Positions 41,028 through 52,300 of a stretch of DNA of 64,000 nucleotides are shown piece by piece. Both the position numbers and the translations under genes were made by a program. Below the pieces are notes generated by a model that searched no databases, had not been told where the DNA came from, and saw only the letters and a program-made list of their open reading frames with translations. The stretch lies in contig JAMYHL010000050.1 of NCBI GenBank assembly GCA_025531455.1, positions 186,001-250,000 of the forward strand. The letters are read 5' to 3'. The stretch is from Apiotrichum sp. Y4204. Lineage: Eukaryota; Basidiomycota; Tremellomycetes; Trichosporonales; Trichosporonaceae. The number at the start of each line of letters is the position of its first letter. The stretch's first letter is position 1.

Positions 41028-43587
41028 TCAGATATCCGTATACGGGAACACTTCCGAGAGTAGCATGTTGGCCCTAAGGATGTCAGCCCTTTCCAGACTG
41101 GTCACGTACCAATACCGCCCATCATCCGCCTCGTTCCGCTCGACATACTCCGGAACCTGCATAAACTCCTCCAGTCCGAGCTCGGCAAAGAAGTCCACAG
41201 CAAGACCCTGGGTCTCGACCAGTGCGCCGGGGCCGGGCGATGCCGCTCGTGACTCGACACTGAGCGCGGAGAGAAGTCGGCGGATGAAGCGCGCGACGTA
41301 GGCTGGAGCCGTCTTGCTGTCTTCGTTTGTCACGCTCGCGTGTGCCAGAAGGACGCGGTGCAACATTGTCAAGATGTATGTCTTTTGGCTCCGATTTGAA
41401 AAGCGGAATATCTGGAGTGAGCCGGGACCCGCTGGGAAACGCACCTTGCGAAGGAACACCGCCAGTGAAGAAGTCATGCAGCTCGCAGAGTCTTGCTGGA
41501 TCACGAGCATGCCATTGTTGGCGAGAATATCGATCTCGTCCGCGATTCGGCTCACGACGTGCAGACATGAATCGAGGCGTAGCGGGTCATTCGGCGCCAT
41601 GTCGAGACGGAATCGCTTCATTATGAAGATAAGATCAAGAATCGACCACAAGAGGACGTGTTCCACATCCTGGTCGAAGTTTGGTTGTGGCGCTGCTGTC
41701 AGTAGCTGCTTGGAAGTCGTCGCCTCCAACCCACCTTCCTTGTTGAACCATTTGTGGATCATTGCATCGCATTGTTGGGTGAGTGTCTCGATTGCCAGCT
41801 CGAGGTAGCCCGGGTCAGAACATTTCGACTCGCACACTTCTCCCCAGTGATCCTTGAGTTTGCACAGTCTTGAAACGTTAGATTGACACATGCGCGACAG
41901 ACCTACTGCATGCTGGCGGCGACATGCATATCCACACTTGGTCCGAGGTGCAGATGTTCGCGAGCCCAGATTTCCGGCTGTCGGTCAGATCGGATATCAA
42001 AAGGGGACTCACATCACCATGATCCCGGGGCCGGATTACAGTTGGTAGCCCGTGGACATAGGATTGTCCACGGTCAAAGGCTGGAAGGTCAGTTGGGCTG
42101 CCGATGCGACAGACACGTACAGAACAGGCCTGCTGTCAGCTTGGAATAATCTACATGGACTCACAAAACCACGTCCTTTCGGCATTCAGAAGCTCTCGTG
42201 CTTCCATTTCATCATCAGGCAATGGGTCCGTTCTGGGTATGTGCCAGAACAGTGAGTAGCCGAGCCGAATCGCCATCCCGACCTTCATCCATCCTGATGT
42301 ATCCTCCGGATCTTTCCAGTACGTGAGAATCATGAGCGATTGGACTACGCCGATGTCTGTTGATCCGGCGAGAAGCGCACGATCGAGGACCGTTCGAGCG
42401 TGCGATATCAGCGCCGGATGGAGGTCATGCCGGAAGAATCGGGACGACGAGGCAAGAACGGTGGAGAAGAGAACTGAGCTGGTACGTCGTAGATATGCCA
42501 GTGTGTGCACTAAGATCAGCGGAGACAACACATCGGAGACATACATTTAGCATCGAGGACAGCGACGAGCGGGTTCAGGCGCTGGTGGAAGCTTTCGTTA
42601 GCGCGGGGAGTGCTATAATGTCTCACAGCTGCACCAGGGAGTTAGCCTCCACCTCGCTCAAAGCATGCAGCGACACAGGATCGTCACTCTCGTTCACACG
42701 GTCGTGCTCGGCGTCACTCATCCTACGTCGGGGCCGGGCCGGGGCGTTGGAGAAGAAAGGGGCTTTCGGCGCGCAGGTCTGCATGTCCTTGTCCTGCGGG
42801 TCGAGATACTCTGCCATGTTGAGGTTGCGGTTGGAGCTGCGTGCGTGGCTCGTGTACGTCTGCGATGTTGGCGACACGGTTGCGTTCAGGCTTTGCGAGC
42901 CCACAGAGCTGGCGCCCATGCCGTTAGGCGCGAGGGAGCCAGGTGATGTGCCGTGATACTCGGAGACGGGGAAGGGATACGCGATAGGAACGTCCCCTCC
43001 ACCGACGCGACCGGGCGAGGAGAGATGACCATCTTGTTGCGAAGGAAATGAGGAATCAGCCGGAGCGGCAGGAGCCGCTTCCTGCAGACGTCTAGAATGT
43101 CAGATCATGTCAGATGGGCATATGGAGATCAAGTAGCGTTCCAGAACGCACCGCTGCGAGTTCGGAGGTCGCCCCTTGCGCTTGATCACCGGCGGATCGC
43201 TGCATTGTAACCCATAGCGGCCTGATGTCAGCTCAGAAGTGACGTGACGCGTTTGGAGAGCGGAGCACTGACTGCATCGTGCACAAGGAGTGTTTGGTTC
43301 GGGCGGTCGGATACATCGTACCTGAGAAGTGTTAATACCTGAGCCCTGTTCTGCCGCTGCAACTGCTATGCTCAGTTGAGTGCGGGCAGCTGAGATTGGA
43401 TATCACCATCAACGGCAACGCACCTTTATCGCGCGACAGGTTTTGCAACTGTGTGAAGAGATCAGTCCATGGTGATCCTTGGTGGCAATTAACCACAAAC
43501 GCACGCGAGTTTGGACCGGGCGGCTGGTTTGCCCTGTGCGGAGTCGGAGACGTCCGTTGCCTGTGAACCGTTGACGTCGGCGGGCAT
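41028..43587 (-). CDS. Zn2Cys6 fungal transcription factor, 690 aa
   Basis: Eleven exons: 43505-43587, 43424-43448, 43273-43321, 43152-43221, 42627-43091, 42543-42589, 42165-42509, 42121-42129, 42013-42080, 41907-41977 and 41028-41868 (2073 nt). The DNA-binding cluster is assembled from four exons: CKTCRAIKVRC, IRPPEPNTPCARC and SRYGLQC give C-x2-C-x6-C-x9-C-x2-C-x6-C, followed by basic KRKGRPPNSQR. A Ser/Pro-rich linker follows. Then the fungal-specific TF domain (PF04082 type): RFFRHDLHPALISHARTVLD, GVVQSLMILTYWKDPEDTSG, AIRLGYSLFWHIPR, ERTWFCLFSFDRGQSYVHGL. One exon is only 9 nt, and removing it would break the TWFCLFSFDR match. A possible extra 33-nt in-frame intron (41412-41444) would shorten the protein by 11 residues. 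Start: first ATG in the frame. The target genes are unknown. It is divergent from the DUF7726 gene across 4.4 kb. Confidence 0.9.
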
Positions 43588-46500
43588 CGTGCTCAAGGGA
43601 GGGTCGAAGGGCCGGTTGGAGGAGACTGGAGACTCGGAGATCGGGTAGTCGTCGTTTGTCAACAACGATAGCAGGTCGTGTCGGGTGAACGGTGTTGTTG
43701 AGTCCAATGAGAGATAAGAAGAAAATAATGAAAGCGCCGAAAACAGTCAACGCAAAGCCCCCCAACTCGTCAGTTTAACACCGAGAATGCTCAACACCGA
43801 CAGGGGGTGGTGATGATGACTGATGGATCGGTATGAGAAGCGGACGCCGCTGCTGAGACAACAGATGACCCTCAGTCGGGTGACTATTTGTGGACAACCG
43901 GTTTCGAAATATGCCGGTCTGGTGGGGGTGAATCGAGGAGAATCGGCCCGAAGCCGGCCTCTTTGGGGGCTGAGACATGTGGAAATGAGCCGATCTACCA
44001 ATGCTGAAGAGGCTCCAAGGGAGATTGCAAGTTAAGCTCTGATGTTCATTTCCTGCATCCAACCTGGTAGCGTCATCATCTCCATCCAGGGGGGACTTTA
44101 TCAGTAGTCAGGCGTCATCTTCGTCAACAGATGCCTTTGGCACCGGCGACCAAGACCTGGGGAGGTGGACACTGCCTGCCAGTCCGTGGACCTTGAAAGC
44201 CGATTTCGGTACCTGGCCGATTAGTCCTTTGGCGACATTTGTATGAGAGCGTCCTTAGGCCCATGATTGAGTATGGTTGCAAGTGGCAGCACGTGTCGGC
44301 TTGCCAGAAGGCCGGCAGAAGGCGATAGGCTACGAAGCTATATGTGGCTAGGTGGGTGGAGCATATGGGCTAGGGTTCGGCCAGTTGATAACGTCTGGTG
44401 CAGAGGACACCGAAGAGCGATAAAGCTTTCGGGCCATTACCATTGAGCTAAAGCTGTAGACGGGGAGGATTATTAAATGCTCCCAATCAGGCCACAGGTT
44501 ACCGTCCTGTAACTTGCGACATCTTATAAAGCGAGCTCCATTACACTGCAGGGCACCGGCGCTTTCGCGATCACGGACCTTGTTATCACGGCGACTTGAC
44601 CCCTCAATTTATCGACTTTATCTCCCCCAAGACTCATCAGATCGCGATCATCGATGGAAAGGTGAGCACAATGGATGGAGGGCATCGTCCTGCTCGCCTC
44701 TGGTGTTGATATGCGCTAGCGCGCAATATGATAGTATCATGCAGCTCAGCGGAAAGCCGGGACCATCCCTAAACTACATGATTGTCAGCAAACGTGCACA
44801 GAGTGCGACATAAGACGGGAGGGCTCGCGAGCTGCCCACGCCGACGTAGAAGCCTTGCCATTCCCCTTGATGGTGTGACTTGATGAGGAGCTCGGAGCAC
44901 ACAATGTGATCGTTCTTGCCTCTGAGCATGTGCGGCGTCAGTTTCACAGCCGCGGGCTGTCGACCACCAGCACAGCCGGGCTTCCCGAGAGCTCCTGCTG
45001 GTATCTTCGAATGGCCTGCCCGGGACAGCCCGAGCGCCCGCTGAGGTACCATTGCAAGGGGTATGCACCGCCATACCTCATACGACATTCCTTGTGCCCA
45101 ATTGTCTGGATCTCTTCGGCTCCTCGGGTTGGGCGGCAACGGTTCCAGTCCTGTGGCGGTCCACCCGTGACCCAGAGGAGTAGAGACTTCCGGAAGAAGA
45201 CAGGATTGCAAGTTTCACAGCTGAGGACACAATGCAAGAACCACAATGCGAGAAGGGGCCGGCTCGCAAACTCTGATCTCCAACTCAATCTGCGCTCATC
45301 GGAGATCCAAGTCGGCGAGATCGGCCACGAGGGCCAGACCTCGCGACGTTCCTATCATGGAAGAAATATGTCCGAGGTTAATCTCATCCCGACGACAGCG
45401 ATGAGAGCATGCTGTATGTTGCCATTGCTCGTGCGAGGTCAAAGAGGTCCCACAAGCTGTGACTGCGAAAGCGGGACCGCCAGAGGCACCGCGACGGGCT
45501 ATGTATCTCGGCTGGATCTGCGGGGGTCACCACCATGCCGTGACTTTGGCACCCACGGGCAGCCAGAGACAGACGACATCTATAATGGCATACGGCGTCA
45601 AGGTACAGCACCCGAAGGCTGTGGTTAACGGATCGGGTCGATGCCCGTCCGAGGCACGATCCGGGGTATCGCTGGAATCCGCTGTCCACGGTTATGCCAG
45701 TGAACCGCGAGTGATCCCAGCACGACTGCAGCGAGCTCCAAAGAGGATGCACGGTACGTGGCAATGCGCACCGTCGCGACATGGTGAGCACAAGCAACAT
45801 TAGCGCGACACATCGTCTCATCATCTCGTTCGCTTCAGAGTGCTGCAAGCGCACTCGCGCATTGTGAAGAAACTGTTCAATTGTTCAGCTTCTCACTGCA
45901 TTCATGTGACTCGGGGGGCGGAAAGCTCCCAAGATCCCAATCCACGTCATTCTGATGAACTGGGCGTCACGCCTCAACAATGGGGTCGCGCGGAACGCTG
46001 CTGCGGATGGCCTGCTGCGCTCCGCGACGACACGACAAGAGGTCTCAACGCAATCAACGCAACCAACGCAACCAACCCCCAGCAACTTTGGAGCTCTGTG
46101 CCGTCGGCAGCGGAGCATCAGAACTCAGATCCCGGGATTCCTCTCAGAATCGCTAGAAGGCATACATGCTTTCCCGAGACACAACTGCGGTCAGGGGCAA
46201 GTCACTGTCGAGGATTGTTGCCTCGCACATCAAACAGCGCAGTGTTGGATCATATGCGTGCAGTGCGACGGGGGGATACACAGATTCTCAAGGCAGAGAG
46301 CATGCATATTTTTTAAAACTCAACATGAACGATGGCTTCCGAGTGTGATGTTTTGAAGTATTGCGCGTATTATCTATCTGCTCGCCGGCAGTATGTCGTC
46401 GTGACCAGTTCTTGAGTGCATGGAGTGATGCAGCTGGCTGCTTATTCGGGTCCCTATTTTCTGATTAATTGGGCCTTTTTTCTTTTGTTTTTGTGTTGGG

Positions 46501-47981
46501 CTGCGTGTTCGCGCGCGACGGGCGATTCCGCAGCTAGCTCACCTCGTACCGCACTCGCGCGCCTGCTCACGCGTCGGGGGGCTGTTGCCAAGAAGGTTTG
46601 TGCCATCCTGTCACCGTTGGACGCCAATACGCGCCAATGACGCATGACGTGTTGTGACGATGGGGGGACATGACCTGGGATGAGGGACTGACTCGCTGCT
46701 TGCATGATGGCATATGGGCGTTTGCCGGTGGAGGCCGTAACAGCCATGCTGTCAAGAGAGCTAGACAAGGTTGTAGATGTCGGCCGGGTCAGCTCGGCCA
46801 GCATACCCGCTCTGCACCGCTCCCAGGGCCCAAGGGGTCGCCAGGGGGATTCCGATCGATATCGCAAGAAGCCGCCCAGCCAGCTTTGTCGTGTGGTGAG
46901 TGAAAGAGAAGTGGGTTCTGCGCGCGGGAAGATTGTGGTTCCCTTTGACGCATCTCTTCTTCTGGGCACCGGTCACAGCGCATGAGCGCATGAGCGCATT
47001 GCAGCGCAGGTCCGCAGCGCAGAGCACGCGCACCTGTTACGTTGATTGGAGGCATCCGAGCTTTGACACAAGAAACCCCCGGGTACAGACCCGGTCCAAT
47101 TTGCCACGTTATTCTGTCTTCGGATTCGGGGTTGTGCGCTTCTTTGGGTCTCACCCGCCGCGGCCCCCTGCCCCGCCGGACCCCCCTCGTGATTGCTTTG
47201 TTTTGGGCGGGGGGCCGACAACCCAGCCGCCAGCGGAGGATGACCCTCTTCTTCTCGTCGCCCGCGGCCCCCGCGCGCACCGTCCCTATCCGACCATGGG
47301 TCCCCTGTTTTGAGAGTGATTTTAGGCAACGGCGGGACAGGAGCAGAGGGTCCGGCATGTGGTCGGTGGGTCGCAGAGCAGCAGCCACCGGCGCCAGGGC
47401 ACACACCCACGACGACACCACGGCACCCCACGGCACGACGGCGGCACGAGCCAACGCCGCAAGCAAGCAGCGGCACGACCGACGACCGAGAGAGGCGCGG
47501 GAGGCGCGGGGGCAGGGCGGCAGGCGCGGCACGGGGGTGGGAATCACCAGGAGGCCACAGGAGTAGTGCGATTTGCCTACGGAGCTAGGTTGTGACCCAG
47601 AAAGCGCGTCTTCCAGTTGGAAACAAGCTTCAACCAGGCGCAGCAGCTGCAGCGGCACTAGCAGACGTATCTGATCTCTCTGGGTTTGAATGATAGCATT
47701 GTGGCTGCGCGCAGCAGCACCATCCACACCGACTGAGACTCTCGATGTGGAGTTGGATTCCTGATAGACAGAAAGACTAGAGAGTGGACTGCGATGCTCG
47801 TTCATCTGATCTCAATCTCCTATCTCTCTCTTGTTCTCATCTCTCAACTATTGGCATCAATTCCATCTCGTCGCGCGCACAGCCCACACAACACAACCTC
47901 AGCCGCTTGAACATCGACCGCGTTCACGACCGTCGTTCCGAGTTCACCTCCCACTGACCTCGTCGTTCTCGCGCTGTTTAC
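43588..47981. other. 4.4-kb gene-free divergent interval between two putative regulators
   Basis: No convincing coding region. Frames of up to ~340 codons exist on the G+C-rich right side (46789-47805, minus) but are Arg/Cys/Pro-rich without motif and are probably compositional. The last ~850 bp before the DUF7726 start are G+C-rich and then pyrimidine-rich (47816-47860), as in a promoter and long 5' UTR. GATAA-type and A/T-rich patches occur at 44370-44480. It may hold long non-coding transcripts. Confidence 0.5.
46045..46080. repeat. 9-bp minisatellite, about 3.5 units
   Basis: Tandem TCAACGCAA/CCAACGCAA units in the intergenic region. Short, so likely neutral. Confidence 0.85.
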
Positions 47982-49302
47982 ATGCTGCTCGCCGCTCACC
48001 AACACTCCTCCATGTACAGCTCCCTCTACTATTCGCCTCCGAACGGCCACACCATGAACTTTCCACCGACGGGCGCACCGCCGTCGTACATGCACACGCT
48101 ACCGTCGTCGTTGGGACACATGATGCCGATTGGCCCGGGCGGCGTCCCTTTCCCGCTTGGCGCATTGCCGCCCAATATGCCCAACGCGTACCCTATGCCC
48201 ATGGCTCAAGCCCCTCCGCCTCCACCGCAGCCCCAACCCCATGCGCAATCCCATCCTCACCTGACATCACCATCATCCACTTCCGTCACTCCGATCCCCG
48301 CCAACCTCCCGCCACCACCACCAGTGTCCCAGTCTCACGCACCACATCTCGGAACACCAGGATCTCTACCTCCATTGGATCTGTCCATGCCTCCCCGCAA
48401 ACGAGGATTTGAAGACGACGAGGATGCCGAGGGTGAAGAGGTCGTCGAGGCCATCAACCCGGAGGAGCCATTCAAATGGAATTGCAACCAGGTTCGCTCC
48501 AAGATCCGCAGCTGGATCGACAATGGCGGTATGAAAGTCACCGAGTTCCAGAAGGCGATCGGAGTCAACTCCAATGCCTACCGAAACTTTATGGCTCAGA
48601 ATGGTCCATACAAGGGTGTCAACTCGAGTGTCTATTCGGCGGCGTACTTCTTCTTCCGCGAAATGGAGGTCCGAGGGGAAAAGATTCCCCGCAAAAAGAT
48701 CAAAACCGACAGCTCATCGCCCGCCACTTCGACCAAGTCCACACCGAGATCGAGAGGGAAGGCCGCGCTTACCGACTTTGGTGACATCAGGCTCGAAGGG
48801 GAGGAGGATGGGGAAGTTAAGATCTATGACACGTGAGTGGCACCACATATCTCATCGGTCTATGGAGTCACACTGACTTTCAGTTGTGATGAAGTGCGCA
48901 AGAAGATCAACGCGTACCTTCAGACACCCGGCATTACACAGGCGTCATTTTTGAAGGACATTGCTGCTCAAGTTGGCGAGGGGATCAATATCCAGGGCAA
49001 GCAGCTCACCGACTTCCGCACCAAGAAGGGACCAGATGCAGGCAACACTTCTCGTGTCTACTATGGGTCGTATCTCTTCTTCGAGAAGCTGCGCATCCGG
49101 GACGGCAAGCCAAAGTCCAAGCATCGCCTAGAGATGGAGAAGTGAGTGATCTGACCCTACGAAGCTCTATCAGCATCACTGACGCCACAGAATCTGGAGG
49201 AATGGCATGGATCGGACAACGGCGAACAAGGGCATCTGGCTCCACACGAGCGAATACGCCACCAAGGACAAATATGGCCAGTTTCACATCCACAAGCGTT
49301 GA
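47982..49302 (+). CDS. DUF7726-type fungal protein with two domain copies, 406 aa
   Basis: Three exons, 47982-48832, 48884-49141 and 49191-49302 (1221 nt), with introns of 51 and 49 nt. The first ~130 residues are Pro/His/Met-rich (PPPPPQPQPHAQSHPH), like an activation or prion-like region. After the acidic FEDDEDAEGEEVVEA comes a first domain, FKWNCNQVRSKIRSWIDNGG to KVTEFQKAIGVNSNAYRNFM and SVYSAAYFFFREMEVRGEKI, then basic PRKKIK. A second, diverged copy follows: CDEVRKKINAYLQTPGITQA, QLTDFRTKKGP and SRVYYGSYLFFEKLRIRDGK. The repeated pattern (C-D/N-x-VRxKI, then FxxxxxxN/GPxxG) resembles the fungal DUF7726 domain, predicted to be helical and possibly nucleic-acid binding. No function is established to my knowledge. 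Nuclear location is inferred from basic patches. An alternative start is the ATG at 48012 or 48051. Confidence 0.87.
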
Positions 49303-52300
49303 GTAGCGATCGAGGCGGCTCATACAAGCCTCGCGGGCCGAGGACGAGATCATGGACCAGCATGGACAGGCATCTGAAGGCAACCACACCTGTTTCGTAC
49401 AATTGTATGTGTGTCAAGAACTTTTTTTTTTTTTGTGATTATGGAGATGAATAGAGCCTGGGCATGCGGTGCGCAGCCCGTGCGATCATTTTGGAACAGT
49501 AGCGTAGTAACAGCAATAGCTGCCACAACGGTCAGCAATCGCCACGACGCAAACAGCCACAGCGACCCGATCAACTTGCGAAGGTCTCCTTGAGCGTAGA
49601 GTACCTGCCGCGGTAAAGCCCAATGTGGCTCGACATGGCTTCGCTTGCACTTCTAGAAGATGCTGCAGGACTTGGGCAAGAGTTGGATACCTAGTTTTGT
49701 CCCTGTCCCGACCGGGCCCTGCTCGGCACAGCCCCTGTGCAGCTGCCGTCCTGGCAATGCAGGATCCATATCACATATCACAGGTCCTTCGGGCCGTCCG
49801 GTGCAATGGTGTTATCCCTTTCAGAACTCCGGGTGCAGCTAATCACCCACGCATTAATGAGCCAATATTGACACGAGATGAACTTGTTTAGGTCTACCCT
49901 ATCGTCTCGCCTCCTTTCCGCACGCACGAGTAGCCTTCGCCCCACGTCGATGTGATGCACGATCAGTTGGGAGCAAAGCGAGAGTCACAAACGAAACAAC
50001 AGGCTGGCTGGCTAAGTGGCAGCACGCGTCGTGATTATCGGTTATTGAATCACGGTCATGGTCACACTCCGCCACCACGGTGCCACAAAGCACTCTTTCC
50101 GCGTCAGCATCACCGTTGCTTTCTGAACTAGAGCAAGGCGGGCCGAGGTATCGCGCCCATACGAGTTTCTTCGCACCCGGCAGAGACGCAGGACCATTAG
50201 TCCTAAGCACCGGCATTGTGTGGAGAGATGGGATGGGTCGAACCGGTGTGGCTTGTGGTGGCGGCCGGCGACTGAAGCCTCCTCCGCACTGTTCCTCCGA
50301 CATGTGTCTATGTACACCAGGTGATGCCCGAGCAGCAACCTTCTACATGTGGCCTCGCTGGACTCCCCGCTTGCTAGCGTCGTCTATAGCAAACATCTTT
50401 TTGGGGGGCGCTCAAGAACATTCGGCGTGGTTCAGAGACCGCCTTGCCGGCCCTATAGGGCACTCCGCGGTTGATCCAGATCTCCGCAGTCAGGATAGAC
50501 CACATAATCGTTCTCCTTTTGGTATATTGTTCAAGTTCTGGGTCTAGTTGGTGGAATAGTGGGACACAGGATGAGGCCACAGGGGTGGTGGTGACGACCC
50601 TTTGGCCCTGCTCTTCTCCTGATACTGACCTTCTTTCAGTAGGAGTACAGAAAGAGGCTCATCACATTTAACTACATTAATTTAGAGCTCTCGCGTGGAT
50701 GAAACTCGCGTTGAACTTGAATATTCTGCTCGGCTAAAGTTGGTCCACTGCGGTCCATCCTGTTGTGTCAATTGTTCCCTGTCATCTCACGGATTTTGAG
50801 CACCCACTCAGTCCAATGATAATCATTATATTATTCCTATAATACCTGCATGCGCCGCTGGTATCGTGGATGTGGCCACGAACTTGTTTGGACTTGAAAC
50901 AGACGCCAGGACGCCACATTGAATGTGGACGACATGTTGCTTGCCCTCGACGGGGTCGAGATCTCTCAGTCCCGTCGATCTCTCCGTCACACTCATAAAC
51001 TCATTTGGGGCACGTATGCCTTGAAGCCGTCTAGATTGGCACTGTATACTGGCCACTAGCTGCATACTACGTGCAGAATGATGCTTCACCTATGTTGGAC
51101 TGTCGAGACCAAGCCAGAGTGGGTGATCCAGTCGAGAGGATATCGCAAGCGGATATGGCCGACAGGCTGTACGGCATGCACGAAGCTTCGCGGCCAACTT
51201 GGTGGCGGCTTCCACTGCGGCTGCCATCAAGCCGATCAAGCCGCGTCGTGTATGACGGAACGCGGAGCGTGGAACGCCTCCTGCGTCACTGCGCCACGCG
51301 ACCACACTGCCAAGCTCTTCCGCAGTCACATGTCCCAGCACGCCGTAAGCCTCGGCAGTGGCGTCGAGAAGATTGTGAGGCTTGCGGGGCTTGCGAGGCT
51401 TGCGTCAATGAGTCCACGTGAGTGTCGTGTTTGTCGGCCCGCGGAGACTGTGTTTTGCTCCATGCTGTTTCACGGCGGTGTTTGCCTCCCCGCACTCCGG
51501 TTGTCATTCCCACCGGTGGTCCCTGGGACCGAGAGGTGGGAGCACGTTGGACAGCGTTGTGCTTACCGATACGCTGATAGTTGCCCGCACGGCGTTGATA
51601 TGATAACCATCGATCGGTACCGTTCCAGGAGATGGCGTCCGTTGGACGCTCTTGTCCATCGTGATGCTGCGGCGTGCTCCTCGCCAACGGCTAAAACTCG
51701 CGATCGCTCTGGCCCTCGGTTCTTTGACTGGAACAAGGGAAGTCGGCAACTCCATTTGGGGTGCTCCCATCCGTTCCCTCCGCAGCACTCGTCAAGTCGT
51801 GCAGTACGTGCGACAGTAGTATGACACCCCTTGATTAAGCTTACCCTCATTCTGGGCACGCGACCTCCACCGCTCTGCGCCTGAGGGCGGTCCATGTGGG
51901 CTGTTTCCCTCGATTCAATTCTTCGAGATCCGTCTGAAGTTGACGCTAGCAAGTGAGGCGTCAGGGCTCAGGGACCCGGAATGGTGGGTGCAGGATGGCA
52001 TTTCGAGGTCCACCGTTCATGGCGGTCATGGATCATGGCGCTGTTCGGCAGAAAGCCATGCCGGTAAAGATTGACGATACCCTGTGAGGATGAACACGGC
52101 TCGTGCGTTTATGAACGCCTGAGCGGGCCGCGTCATGTCTCGCATCTTGGAATGTTCAGGAGACGGGCCGCAGCTGGTCACAACAATCCATGCATCGATG
52201 CCAGAAGTGGAGCAATGAGATCCAGAGTGAACCAACTGGTACGACTTCCGATCACGCAGAAGCCACACTCCTCCGCGACGGCCGGCAAGGCAAAATGCCT

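Noticed and set aside
43708..43765. Upstream extension of the transcription factor with a hydrophobic or acidic N terminus
   Set aside because: The in-frame extension begins only at a TTG and a TGA lies further upstream. I therefore start the protein at the ATG at 43587.
46789..47805. A 338-codon minus-strand frame upstream of the DUF7726 gene
   Set aside because: It lies in G+C-rich DNA, overlaps open frames on the other strand and is dominated by Arg, Cys and Pro with no motif. Compositional openness is more likely.
51078..51824. A 248-codon plus-strand frame, Cys-rich
   Set aside because: The Cys spacing fits no zinc motif, several frames overlap on both strands and no splice signals support it.
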